Source of the DNA: Forficula auricularia | Lineage: Eukaryota; Arthropoda; Insecta; Dermaptera; Forficulidae | NCBI GenBank assembly: GCA_024734495.1 | Contig: JALMQS010000075.1 | Span: forward strand, 2,906,935-2,970,934 | Reading direction: 5' to 3' | DNA length: 64,000 nucleotides | Part shown: piece by piece, positions 33,100-43,160 of the stretch | Layout: each line of letters opens with the position of its first letter | Numbering within the stretch: position 1 is the first letter of the stretch | Notes under the pieces: model-generated | What the model was told of the DNA's origin: nothing | Database searches by the model: none | What the model saw: only the letters and a program-made list of their open reading frames with translations | Made by a program: the position numbers and the translations under genes

Positions 33100-34985
33100 A
33101 AAATTCTAATATTTTCGCGGCCCTCCTGTTAAGAATCGCTGGTCTAAGGATTACCTGGGATACCTGCTGCTTAACATCATCCATTTAAGGAGACGAGTGT
33201 ATTTCTTGCTATCGTAGCAATGATTAAAATAAAAGCTTGGAAATTAGTTGTTTGTTCAGATGTTTTAGTGACAAAATTAAGAATAGAAAGTAAATAATGA
33301 ATAAAGTTTAAATGACTGAAATATCTTGAATTAAAAGTAAGTAAGTTAGGCGCACACAGTAAAATATTTTTGTGTCTATGCTTTAGTATTCAGGTGTATG
33401 ATTCGAAATGCTTACAACCCATACTGCCTATACATAAATACACTAGTAGATAATAAATATTAAGGGTATAACTTAAGAGTAATTCAATTATATCCTCTAA
33501 ATCTAATCGGAACCAAATTCATGGTCAAAAACAATTCTAGTAAATCTTAAATCATTGCAATTGGTTTGTAATTTGGTTTGTAAATTTTAGAACGATTTCA
33601 AACTCACCTTTCGGGCTCATTAGATTTTTTTATCGAAAAACATCAAATATAATTTATGATTTTTTTCTTTGATCCTTAAAATATTTTTTTTGGTTAGTGA
33701 AAATTCTATCAAATCGTAATTTAATCCATTAATATCCAATTAAAAAAAAAAAGTACAAATCAGAGGCTGAAAATGCATCTTTCTATATAGGTATTTTATA
33801 AATATAATTACAATTTAAAACAATTTCCATTTTTTTGAAACTTTTTGTTTTTGCTGGGCCTTTAAACCATACGGCATTTGGCTAAAAAGTATATATATTT
33901 AGGAATCAGCCAATTAAATCAACAAATCTTTAGAAAATCGACTAAACATATGTACATAAATCTATACTAATGCTAATACATTGACATAGTCTTTTACTTT
34001 ACCATACAGGGTATGGTCAAGTATTGTAATCGTGCATGAAAAAGTGTTTTTTTTTGCTTCTTTTTTTCGAAATATTTCAAAAACGGCTGAAACTATTTTG
34101 ATTAAAAAAATTGTGCGAAACTATGACATTTCGGTCTACAAAAAAAGCCCTAATAAGTGAACATCAAAAAAATTATATTTTTCGAGATAATAACGGTTTT
34201 GTCAAAATGTCTGTTATATTAGTTAGTCTTATAGTCTGTGCGTTACCAAATTTTTGTGGACGAGCTAGCTCAAAAACTAGTGTGAATATCAAAACCAAAT
34301 TTCAGTCTCTAGAAGTCATAGAGAGAAATGAATTAGCGAATGCTTTTTTTCGGTTACTATCTTATTAAATCGCGTATGGGTGTTGAAAGTTTCAAAATCG
34401 TGTATTTCGCTTAAATAAGGCTTTAAGAAGGATTATTGATTTCATCTCGCCAGAACAAACACCAAGGTAGTATGTATAAAAAAGAAAAAGGGGCGCAGAC
34501 AATTTTAGGAACAAAAAGTTCTGTTTCCAATTTCATCTTCTAATTCTGAAACCGTTTTCAAGTGATGATATAAGTCCACTCAACTCATTGTTGTTTTATT
34601 ATCGATGTTGTTACTTATTGAATGACCCTCAAAGCACCAGCTTCAATTTAAACAAATCAATAATTGAGTGGATTCTATCATCTATAGAAGGCGGGTTTAG
34701 AATTAGAATTTGATAGATAAGGAATGGAAAACATTGGAAAATTTTAATTTAATTTGAAATATAAACATAGTTTGGAAAACTAATATTAATATGTGATTGA
34801 TTCTTACCTAGCCATCGTAGAACCGTATTCTGTATTTCTCTCTTTTATTGATACTATTATGGCTTTTGTTTTGACGAGATAGAATCATTGATTCCTCATT
34901 TGCGCGAAATACGCGATTATCAATCATTCAACACTCCTTCCTGATCAAAGTAGATGCATATCAAACCAAAGTATTTATTATTTCT
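33100..34985. other. AT-rich DNA, no gene recognised
   Basis: No splice-flanked coding stretch or element end was seen, apart from the 34240-34320 block that mirrors 1430-1520. The 85-codon plus frame at 34111-34368 has no recognisable domain and shares sequence with that repeat. Confidence 0.4.
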
Positions 34986-34990
34986 ATTAA

Positions 34991-35420
34991 GGTAGTTGTT
35001 CCGCCAAATGCGTTTTCGTAGGATTTTTCTGAAATTTAGTTATATTATTATTGAAATACTTGTGCATCGATTGGTGGCAAAACGAAATTGATGAACAATA
35101 CAGTTCCGGAGATATTTAATTTCAAAAATCGATTTTTTCGGGCTCTTTAGCATTGCACTATACGGGATATCGGAAAGTTTACATACATATTTAATTATAA
35201 TTAAGAAACCCTTCAGTACAATTTTTATAAAAAACTAAACCAACATTAAACAATAACCAATACATATTTTAAGACAAGTTCATTCATAGTTACAACACAG
35301 TTTCTGAGATAATAAGGAATAAATAATGAAATATGTATATAAAAAATTCTCACTAAAAACATTTTGGCAACAGCGCATTTATTAAACCAACGAAAGAGGG
35401 AGTAAAAAGTAGAAAGCGCG
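34991..35420 (+). mobile_element. TTAA-flanked element, copy B (right end not found)
   Basis: TTAA (34987-34990) then GGTAGTTGTTCCG; about 400 bp match 16208-16620, through GGAGATATTTAATTTC and CAACAGCGCATTTATT. The right terminus is absent. Confidence 0.6.
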
Positions 35421-35626
35421 CGTGCGCTAGATTTTCAGGCGTTCTCAAGAGATTTTCTCATAAAAAATATGCAATCTGGATGGTTTTAATAAAAACGTCT
35501 CTTTCGATAAACAATTCAACTACTAAAATATCAAATCTGCAATGATTATTATTTCAGAATATCAAAGCATCCTTGGATTTCGAGGATTTTGCGATTCGGA
35601 TAATTAAAAATAATAAACAAACAATC

Positions 35627-35995
35627 TTATTTATTTTAGGTTAAAAATAAAATAAAATGAGAGAGTCTTCTGTTTTTTAATAAAATAATTTTTAATTATT
35701 TCTAGAGACTATAGTTTCGAAGGCATTGCGCTTCATCATCAGTCTATCACAAATATTTCAAATTAGTTACAAATTAAGATTTATACATAGAAAATTTTTG
35801 AAAAATATATAATGTCTTTTTCAAAATTTTCTATGTATAAATCTTAATTTGTAACTAATTTGAAAATATTTGTGATAAACTGATGATGAAGGCAATGCCT
35901 TCGATAACTATAGTCTCTAGAAATAATTAAAAATTATTTTATTAAAAAACAGAAGACTCTCTCATTTTATTTTATTTTTAACCTAAAATAAAAAC
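35627..35995. mobile_element. Palindromic element, CTGATGA/TATAGTC family, copy 3
   Basis: Arms 35627-35795 and 35812-35995 mirror from ATTTTAGGTTAAAAATAAAA inward. Cores at 35707-35742 (minus) and 35880-35915 (plus) read CTGATGATGAAGGCAATGCC..TATAGTC; the outer arms are unrelated to copies 1 and 2. Confidence 0.75.
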
Positions 35996-36429
35996 AATTC
36001 TGTTACCATCGACAGTGAAATCTTATTTATTTTTTAATTAGCCTCTTAACTTGAATTTAATCCACATCCTGCCTTTGAAAGAGTGTATGGTGGGGGAACA
36101 CTTGTGCAGTAAAGTGAGGGTACACTTTCGAGTTTTTATAAACAAATGAATTTTAATATACAATGAGGTATCCAAAACCTTTTGTAAATACTAGATAATA
36201 ACTACCTACTCATTAGAAGAACAAATAAAAAAGTTAATACATTAAATAATCAATATTTTGGTATTAGCATGTTTACGAATAATATTTGAAGTTTTTGAAT
36301 TTTTTGAAAACTTGTAAAGGATACCAAAAATTAGGAACGCCTAATGTTCTGTTATTTTTGGCAATTTATTAAATTCGTCTTATCAATTAACCAAAAATTT
36401 GAACGTTTGGTTTTCACTATTTTTTACAA

Positions 36430-36590
36430 TAATCAACCCGCAAAAAGGATTCCTACCAAAGAGATTGTTGAGCCCAAGGAAGAAACGACATTTCAACATA
36501 CGAAAGCATCGGGGGTAATCGGAATACCGTCGAGGCATCCCCGAAAGCCCCAAAAAATGCTGTTAAACTATTTTAATTTTATTTTATTGG
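36430..36590 (+). CDS. Candidate exon, product unknown
   Basis: Within the 95-codon frame at 36344-36631 the middle part reads RIPTKEIVEPKEETTF and KASGVIGIPSRHPRKPQKM, a hydrophilic, codon-like stretch richer in GC than either side. A possible donor GTGAGC follows at about 36591. I do not recognise the protein, and no clear pyrimidine-rich acceptor was located, so this is a guess from composition. Confidence 0.3.
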
Positions 36591-36934
36591 TGAGCATACT
36601 CAAGATTCTATTTAATTTTGTTGAAATTTAAGTATATAATTTTCATCACACAAATTTTATTTTAGGATGAATTGTAAAGTTAATTTTTTTTTTTTTTTTT
36701 TTTTTGTTAAAAATATTATATTATTTTATTTATATATACATAAATTTTTATTATTGCATTTTTTAAAATTATAGCTATTTTATAATTATTTATTTTTCAT
36801 TTGCTAGAAAATTTCATAAATCTAAATTGAAATTAAAAGCTAATTAAACCATAAAAGTGTATACTTTATTTCTTAAACTATATTAATATAATGATGTGAA
36901 TTGTTGGGAAATAAAACACTTATTTATTGTTTAA

Positions 36935-36970
36935 GCAATAGTCCTTTAATTTTTGGACTTCATCAGGCAC
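36935..36970 (-). repeat. Variant CTGATGA hairpin motif
   Basis: On minus: CTGATGAA, GTCC, a loop, GGAC, then TATTG in place of GAAAC. Unpaired copy. Confidence 0.4.
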
Positions 36971-37099
36971 AGCAATTGTAAAGAATTTTTTATTAGAGAT
37001 TATACACATATATACATATACACTTTTTGTAGATCTCCAATAAAAAAAAGTTTTATCATTGGTGAGTCTGATTCAAGACCAAAAATTAATTTAAATATT

Positions 37100-37925
37100 T
37101 ATATTTGAGATTTTAACAAAAATGAAAACTGAAAGTGAAATTAGACATGATTCAAATGACAATGTGATAATTTATTTTTAGATTTGAAATTTTTCTTTAT
37201 ACTTTGGATAGTTTTTAATGATATATATGCTAAAATTTAAAGAAAATATTGACGAAAATCGCGGGGAGTAGTTAACGGGGAAGGAAATTCATTTGATCTT
37301 ATGTAAGACTACAAATTGTTTCGGTGATAACTTTCTACAACCAGAGGGTGGGTGGGGGGTAAAATTCCTTTTTCGATTAGATGTATTTGTTAATTTTATA
37401 TAATGCGAATAGATTTCACCTCTTGTGATTTTCGTCAGAGGAAAGGCGAAAATCAATAATGCTAGTTATTTCTGGGGAACAAACATTTTTACCCATAAAA
37501 ATGTTTGTTTACATTTCAAGCAGTTACCATTGGATATTAGGAGGCAATTTTATTTGTAAATTTACTTTGATTATAAATGTTAAGAGATGTCACGCATATC
37601 ATGATTTTCGCCAATTATTAATTAATTTAGTTAAAGCTTTGGTGGTTGAATTGTTAAAGTTTTTTTCCTAAAATAATGTTCAGTCATTTTTTATAAAAAT
37701 ATTTTGAAAAAGAAAAATGTATATTTACAAAGATTATATAAGATAAGTTTAGATGATTAATAAAATATTTCAAGGATTATTTTAATTAAAAATAATAAAT
37801 GCCATATATTATTTACAAAGATAACAAATAAAATAGATACTCTATAAATTAAATACTAATAATACAAAATATAAGTAAAAAAGCTATAAGAAAGATAGTA
37901 AGTGTAAAAAAAAATATCAATAAAT
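37100..37925. other. AT-rich DNA, no gene recognised
   Basis: No coding signal or repeat boundary was found; the 70-codon frame at 37459 has no domain I know. Confidence 0.4.
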
Positions 37926-37929
37926 TTAG

Positions 37930-38283
37930 TTAGATATCTAACTTTCTTCTTAAACTCGATCGTCTTTTTTCAATTAATAAATGAAATTCTTCAACAGCTT
38001 TCTTCGCACTCAATCGAGCTGAGCGACGCAACCCTTGTTCTGAATCAGTTTCAGGAAAATCGACTCGTTTCCTAAGCGAATTGTTAGATCCAGGAGTTTT
38101 CAAAATTGATCTTGCAAATGGGGTCTTGATTCTTTCAGTTATCTGATGACTAGTTGACGTTTCATTTAAAGGAGTTAAAGCGATTTTCCCTAATTGAGAT
38201 CGCGCATAATAATGAGGAGATGAATTGGCAGTTGTACTGCACATTATATCACGTCTTGATGAAGCTGGAGGCCAAGTCTTTTG
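37930..38283 (-). CDS. Mars/HURP-like gene, terminal exon
   Basis: On minus, a possible acceptor (AAACATAG) leads to a frame reading KTWPPASSRRDIMC, then TERIKTPFARSILKTPG and GLRRSARLSAKKAVEEF, ending in a basic tail and stop at 37930. In phase it follows the GKAP exon at 38883-39530. Serine/basic-rich C-terminal tails with Cdk-like TP sites suit Mars/HURP proteins, which bind spindle microtubules. The copy of this exon's start at 43158 is instead joined to an Ada2b exon. Function is inferred from the neighbouring GKAP exon, not from a domain in this exon. Confidence 0.55.
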   Translation of the reverse strand, partial: QKTWPPASSRRDIMCSTTANSSPHYYARSQLGKIALTPLNETSTSHQITERIKTPFARSILKTPGSNNSLRKRVDFPETDSEQGLRRSARLSAKKAVEEFHLLIEKRRSSLRRKLDI

Positions 38284-38384
38284 CTATGTTTCCTTCTAAG
38301 AATTTTGTGACCAATTTCAGCACCAGCAGAAAAACAATTTTATCATAATCCCATGTGACTGTTTCCTGTGCAATAAAGTGCACG

Positions 38385-38887
38385 GATGTTTGTGTAAGGT
38401 AGTTTGCCATGATTTCACAGAAGTATTTCATCAATTTAAATATCTCCCTTTAGTTTCATTAAAATTGGTAGCTGGGTTTAGCCCTGGCAGGGACAATCTG
38501 GGACAGAACTCTATGATCGGCGGCGGAATGAGATGGGCTCTCTAAAGTAGGAGCGGCGTTCCTCAGCCCTCTCCACCCCAACTCCACACTCGCCTACAAG
38601 TGGTGCCTCTGATTCGCTGAACAGCCTGGTTGAAGGTTAGGGTAACCAATCCCAGCGGGAAGCCAGGTCAGCAAACTGAAGAGTATTGGGGGGTCTATTA
38701 GCGCTGGAAACTGGCGTAGTTAGAAAAGAGGTCCCTAGCTCGGCTAGGGACAGAACTCTATGATCGGCGGCGGAATGAGATGAGTTTAGAAATTGGCTTA
38801 TAGTTTATCGGTTTGTCTCTCAGTTTGTCTGTGCCTGGAAGCTTTTTCTAAAAAAATGAACTGCAACGGATCGTTGCTAAACTTTAT
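38385..38887 (-). repeat. ~500-bp repeat forming most of the Mars intron, copy 1
   Basis: On minus it starts ATAAAGTTTAGCAACG at the inferred exon end (donor GTTTAG) and ends CTTACACAAACATC. Other copies: 43301-43799 and 50754-51252. It is GC-rich in the middle and contains the 35-base block GGGACAGAACTCTATGATCG.. twice (38510 and 38747). No open frame, tRNA box or known RNA gene was recognised in it. Confidence 0.8.
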
Positions 38888-39530
38888 TAGTTGTAGCAAT
38901 TGATACCCGTTTCTTTGCAGAATCAATTGCTTTTTTAGGTGTTGATTCCTGTGGTTTCTTAGTATTGAGTCTGGCATTGCGAATAAAATCACTAAGACCT
39001 GAACCCTTCGCTTTTGTTGTTTGTTTTTTGGTAGTCTTTTTCTTTTTTATTTGCATTACAGGTTCAGACTTTCTCCAACTACGGGCTTTTGACTCCTCCA
39101 ATTCTTGAAAGCGTTTTCCAATATCTCTCACTTGCATTGAAATCATCCCCCAAAACCCCTCAAGATCTTGACATGATGTACATCGACCTGCTAACTCGCC
39201 TTTACCGTTTGTATCACCAGACTCACATCGATCGATTAAATTTGAAAACTGTTTTAATTTATTTGTACAAAACAATTTTGCTTGTCCTACTGCATTTAGA
39301 ACTTGTGACTCGGCCTCTTCCATAATTGAATTTGATATATTCCAAGTGTCTTTTTCCGCTGTCCATTTATTTACTTGAGTCATCATATTTGTCATTTCCG
39401 TATTCATCAATTCTCTGAAATAACTGACGTCATGCTCAACTGTAACATTCAATTCATCATTGATTGTATAACTTTCATTAAGAACGCTATCGTTGGCCCC
39501 AATTTCAGGCAATTGTCCTTTTATTAAGTT
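38883..39530 (-). pseudogene. Mars/HURP-like GKAP-domain exon, 5'-truncated copy
   Basis: The frame from 39512 reads QLPEIGANDSVLNESY, then the GKAP domain: AVGQAKLFCTNKLKQFSNL, DRCESGD, SCQDLEGFWGMISMQV and RFQELEES, then a basic tail to KKRVSIATTNK. This is the hallmark of the DLGAP5/HURP/Mars family, mitotic spindle proteins that stabilise kinetochore microtubules. It lacks the first part of the exon (compare 43795-44740) and begins abruptly beside a LINE fragment. Its 3' end is in better shape than the other copy, which has one extra T. Confidence 0.8.
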
Positions 39531-39544
39531 GCTTAATTGCTATA

Positions 39545-41275
39545 TTGTTCAATTAAGTCTTTGTGTCTTATGTTAAATGGTTTTGTTGTATTGTTGTAAG
39601 ACGTCTATTGTAGAGATGAAGAAGAGGTGTCTCAAATACAGACGAATATGTTGGGTGTGTGATACATGGTTTTATTTTCGTTATATAACTCATTCCAAGT
39701 ATTTGTCTTCTAGTATTTAGTGGCGGTTCCCCGGATTCAGCACATAGACTTTTTATGGCGGAATGCTCCTAATGAAATGCTAATACCTAGATTGTGGATG
39801 GGATCAAGCATTGCGAGGATCGACTTTCTTGCAGAAGAGTATACAGGGGATCCATAATCAATTTTACTCCGAATTAGCATTCTGTATATTCGAATCATAC
39901 TTATGTGGTCAGCTCCCCAATGTGTATTTGATAAAACCTTTAGGATATTCATGGCTTTTAAGCATTTGGTTTTTGTGTATTTAATATGATCAACCCAGTT
40001 TAGTTTATTATCAAAAATCAGTCCTAGAAATTTTACATTATTTTTATATGGAATCAAAGTGCCATCTATATTGAATTGGGGATCATCATGCCTCTTTCGG
40101 AGACGACAAAAATGGATACAAGATGTTTTGGATGGATTTATTTTAAATCCGTGATCTTTAGTCCAAGTGTTAATACTATTTATAGTATTTTGTATAATGA
40201 GATTTAAGTAAATGGAGATTTTTTGAACTAAAGTATATAGCTAGGTCATCCGCAAAGAGGGAATATTGCACTGGATGATTTATTTTGGAGACGATGTCGT
40301 TAAGAGCGATAGTAAAAAGGGTTGCGGATAAAACAGATCCTTGACATGTTCCATTTTCCTGTATCATTTTTGTAGAAAGAGTGTTACCCACCCTTACTCG
40401 AAAGGATCTGTTTTCTAGGAAATTTTTTAGAAATTCGGCTAGGTGGCCTTTTATGTTCCACTCGTTTATCTTCTTTAAGATTAGAAAACGCCATACGGTG
40501 TCAAAAGCCTTTTCCATATCAAAAAACACTCCGATGGTATGTTCTTTTTTAATGAAAGAATTTTGTAAATAATTTTCTAGTCTCAGTAGATGGTCAAGAC
40601 AGGATCTATTTTTTCTGAATCCACATTGGAAGTTACTTAAAAGGTTATTATTTTCAAGTATCCATGTGAGTCTTTTATGAATAATTCTTTCCATTAGTTT
40701 GCAAACACAGCTGTTTAGTGAAATAGGTCTATAGCTATCAATATTTTTTTTATCTTTATTGGGTTTTGAAATTGGGACCAAAATTGATTCTCTCCAAATA
40801 TCAGGAAAAAGATCCTTTTCCCATATTTTATTTATTATTTTGAGAAGCGCAATTTTGGTTGAGGTTCCTAAGTTTTTCAACATGGCGTTATGAATGCTAT
40901 CAGGACCGGGTGCAGTATTTTTTGTTATCTTTAAAGCATTGTCCAATTCCCATTCTTTAAAGGGAGAATTATAGTATTCTTGATTTGTTGATGAAAAATT
41001 TAAAATGTTTTGTTCAAGGTTTACTTTTTTATATAAAAAATTAAGGGGATAGTTATCATTACTTGAGATACTTGCAAAATGTTGGGCAAAGGCGTTAGCG
41101 ATATTGTAGGGATTTGTTAGAGGGATATTATTTTGTAAAATCAAGGCATTGGGAGAGGAGTTTTTTCCCTGTATACTTTTAATCTTATTCCATATTATTG
41201 TATTGGGGGTTGTGTAAGTGAGGTCTGAGATTTTCTGCGGATGAGCCAGTGCATTTGTCGAACTTTAAGGTCCAT
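39545..41275 (-). pseudogene. I-superfamily LINE reverse transcriptase, fragment
   Basis: Minus frames give IWNKIKSIQGKNSSPNALI, then a 322-codon frame with NTAPGPDSIHNAMLKNL, SYRPISLNSCVCKLMERI, FDMEKAFDTVW, GTCQGSVLSATLF and the catalytic FADD, then after a frameshift near 40200 FLGLIFDNKLNW and SLCAESGEPPLNTRR. It stops near 39545, before the RNase H domain, exactly where the Mars duplication begins. The endonuclease is missing too. It is related to, but distinct from, the complete LINE at 44853. Confidence 0.85.
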
Positions 41276-41450
41276 TTCTTCTTTTTTTTTTAATGTGTTT
41301 TCTCCAGGTAAGCTTTGAGTCTAGGTGAAGTCCTAGATATTCAATGTAGGAACTTTGAGGAACGGTTTTATTATTGATCGTGATCGGGGGACCTATTTTT
41401 CTGTTTAAAGAGAAGGTTATATGCTGTGATTTACTCTCATTTATCTTCAT
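41265..41450 (-). pseudogene. Jockey-like LINE fragment (after the RT palm)
   Basis: A 61-codon frame reads KINESKSQHITFSLNRK, then QSSYIEYLGLHLDSKLTWRK and HI, the thumb region typical of Jockey-clade elements. It joins the I-type fragment at about 41265 and the next LINE fragment near 41480. Confidence 0.75.
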
Positions 41451-41479
41451 TCGCCATTTCTCTACCCATATGTTTATGC

Positions 41480-41710
41480 AATAGGGACTTGAATTTAGAA
41501 GTTAAGAACCAAATATTAAAAGGGACGCCTATATCCCGATCCCTTAATAATGTAATCTGGAAGAATAAACATATGTCCCTGGAATGTAAAACCAAAATAT
41601 ATAAAGCGTGTGTGAGGCCAGTGATTCCAGAGGAATCGAAGCGAGGGTGGACACAACCATGACACAACAACTACTCCAGACGGCAGAAATGAGGGTTGTC
41701 AAAACTTTTT
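41480..41710 (+). pseudogene. LINE fragment, C-terminal to the RT
   Basis: Plus frame reads NRDLNLEVKNQILKG, NNVIWKNKHMSLECKTKIY and KACVRPV, then after a shift QLLQTAEMRVVKTF. This is the segment that should follow the YADD fragment at 32507-33090 in the same LINE type. Confidence 0.75.
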
Positions 41711-42720
41711 TCATTTGTTTTTATTAAAATTACTTGCACAATGCTCGCGATAAAGATCAGAAACACATACCACAAATGATTTGACACATATGCAATCTTG
41801 TTCTTAGTAATTTGTATTTGACTATTCAAAAAATGTAATTTGTCTATCCCTGTATCTTACCACAGTAGAAACAGAGCTAAAAGCAAAGAAGGAAATTAAA
41901 ATATTTTCAGTAAACAATTTAAAAGATTTGGTTAAAGTCGACCCAGCTGCCGCGGTTAGACGTACGTACAAGCCAATTTAAAAGAATGCTGCTGGCACAT
42001 TTATTGCCGTCCTAATTCCTGTAATATTGCTTGCATCTACCCCACTGAAATTGATTGGTTAGGCATAAAGTGGATACCATGAATTTGAGGCCCTTATCTT
42101 CGCCTTATACAATTTCATACTGTTTGCCGGAAGTGAAATATTTTTACGCTAACGCCACGGACTATTGGCAGAATGACGTAGCCTCAATTAATATTAGAGA
42201 TAATGATTGTCCTTACTTTTTGAATTAATAAATAGTTTTTTTTTTATTCATTTTCTATTTACAACCAGCTTTATATATAATCTTTAAGTAAATTTGATAT
42301 ATATATAAGTACTGTACTTATACAATTTCATACTGGTTGCCGGAAATAAAATATTAGTGGTAGTATTAATAATACAATGACGAGGATATATACTTTGTTG
42401 AGCTAGTTTCGCTATAAGCTTAAATTATCTATTATAATCTTTACTTTATATTTCATGAATTTTCCTTAAAGTATTGATTCTATACAATCTTAATTGTTTT
42501 GTTTAATTATATATTATAATTATTAACTTTTTGTTACATGATTTCGTATCAAAATTAATAGTGATTCTATATAAGCTAAATAATTCTTAAATTACATGCA
42601 ATTTGGTTTTATTTTACAATTATATGTTTTAATAGATAAATTTGTTATTTACAATCTTTAATTTTGAGTTTATTTGGCTTAATAGCTAATAATAATTTAC
42701 TAGCTTAATATCTATGTTTA
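41711..42720. other. No identified gene; one short codon-like stretch
   Basis: A plus frame at about 41840-41980 reads KAKKEIKIFSVNNLKDLVKV and DPAAAVRRTYKPI before a stop; I do not recognise it. A 50-bp block ending TTATACAATTTCATACTG..TTGCCGGAA occurs at about 42105 and 42318. Confidence 0.3.
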
Positions 42721-42765
42721 TAATATATTGTTATTATTTTCGTATTACTTATGTTTATTTTCACA

Positions 42766-43160
42766 TTACACTTTCACTAAAACGCACTGGGGTTTTGATT
42801 TTCTTCCACTACGGGTTTCAATGGGAGGTGTGCTAAGCGAGTTTGATTTAATCTTTCTAGTTGGGGCAAAAAAGTTTGTAATTAAACCGAAATCATTTGC
42901 TACTCTTTTTCTTCTAGTTCGTTCCCGAAGTCGACGAATAAACATATCAACTTGAGCGAGTTTAAGAGCAACATTTAATTCATTGTCTGGATGGGTAACA
43001 TGAAGACATGAAACTTGAGATTCAGCAGAATTATCATATTCCCATTCGAATTCATTTCTTTGTGGCGTAAATCCTAGTAAGGAAGCTTCATCTTTTGTTA
43101 TATCCATTATAGGAGTTTTAGCCGTTTCTAATGTTGTATCTGAATGGTCATTTGTACACA
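42766..43160 (-). CDS. Ada2b-like transcription adaptor, isolated exon
   Basis: The minus frame reads TPIMDITKDEASLLGFTPQR, then FEWEYDNSAE, ELNVALKLAQVDMF and RRLRERTRRKRVANDFGLI, closing with a basic tail and stop at 42766. This block is the conserved middle of Ada2b, a SAGA-complex subunit that supports Gcn5 histone acetylation in the nucleus. The N-terminal ZZ and SANT exons and the SWIRM region are not seen. Upstream on minus it runs straight into the duplicated start of the Mars terminal exon (SSRRDIMC), so either an intron acceptor near 43139 (TTCAG) is used or this is a chimeric junction. Confidence 0.75.

Larger units (their letters stand above)
38241..39530 (-). repeat. 1.29-kb direct duplication, copy 1
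   Basis: Nearly identical to 43158-44443 in the same orientation, differing by scattered single-base changes and small indels. It spans the start of the terminal Mars exon, the intron with its 500-bp repeat, and most of the GKAP exon. The inner edge (39530) falls mid-exon and joins directly to a LINE fragment. Confidence 0.9.
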
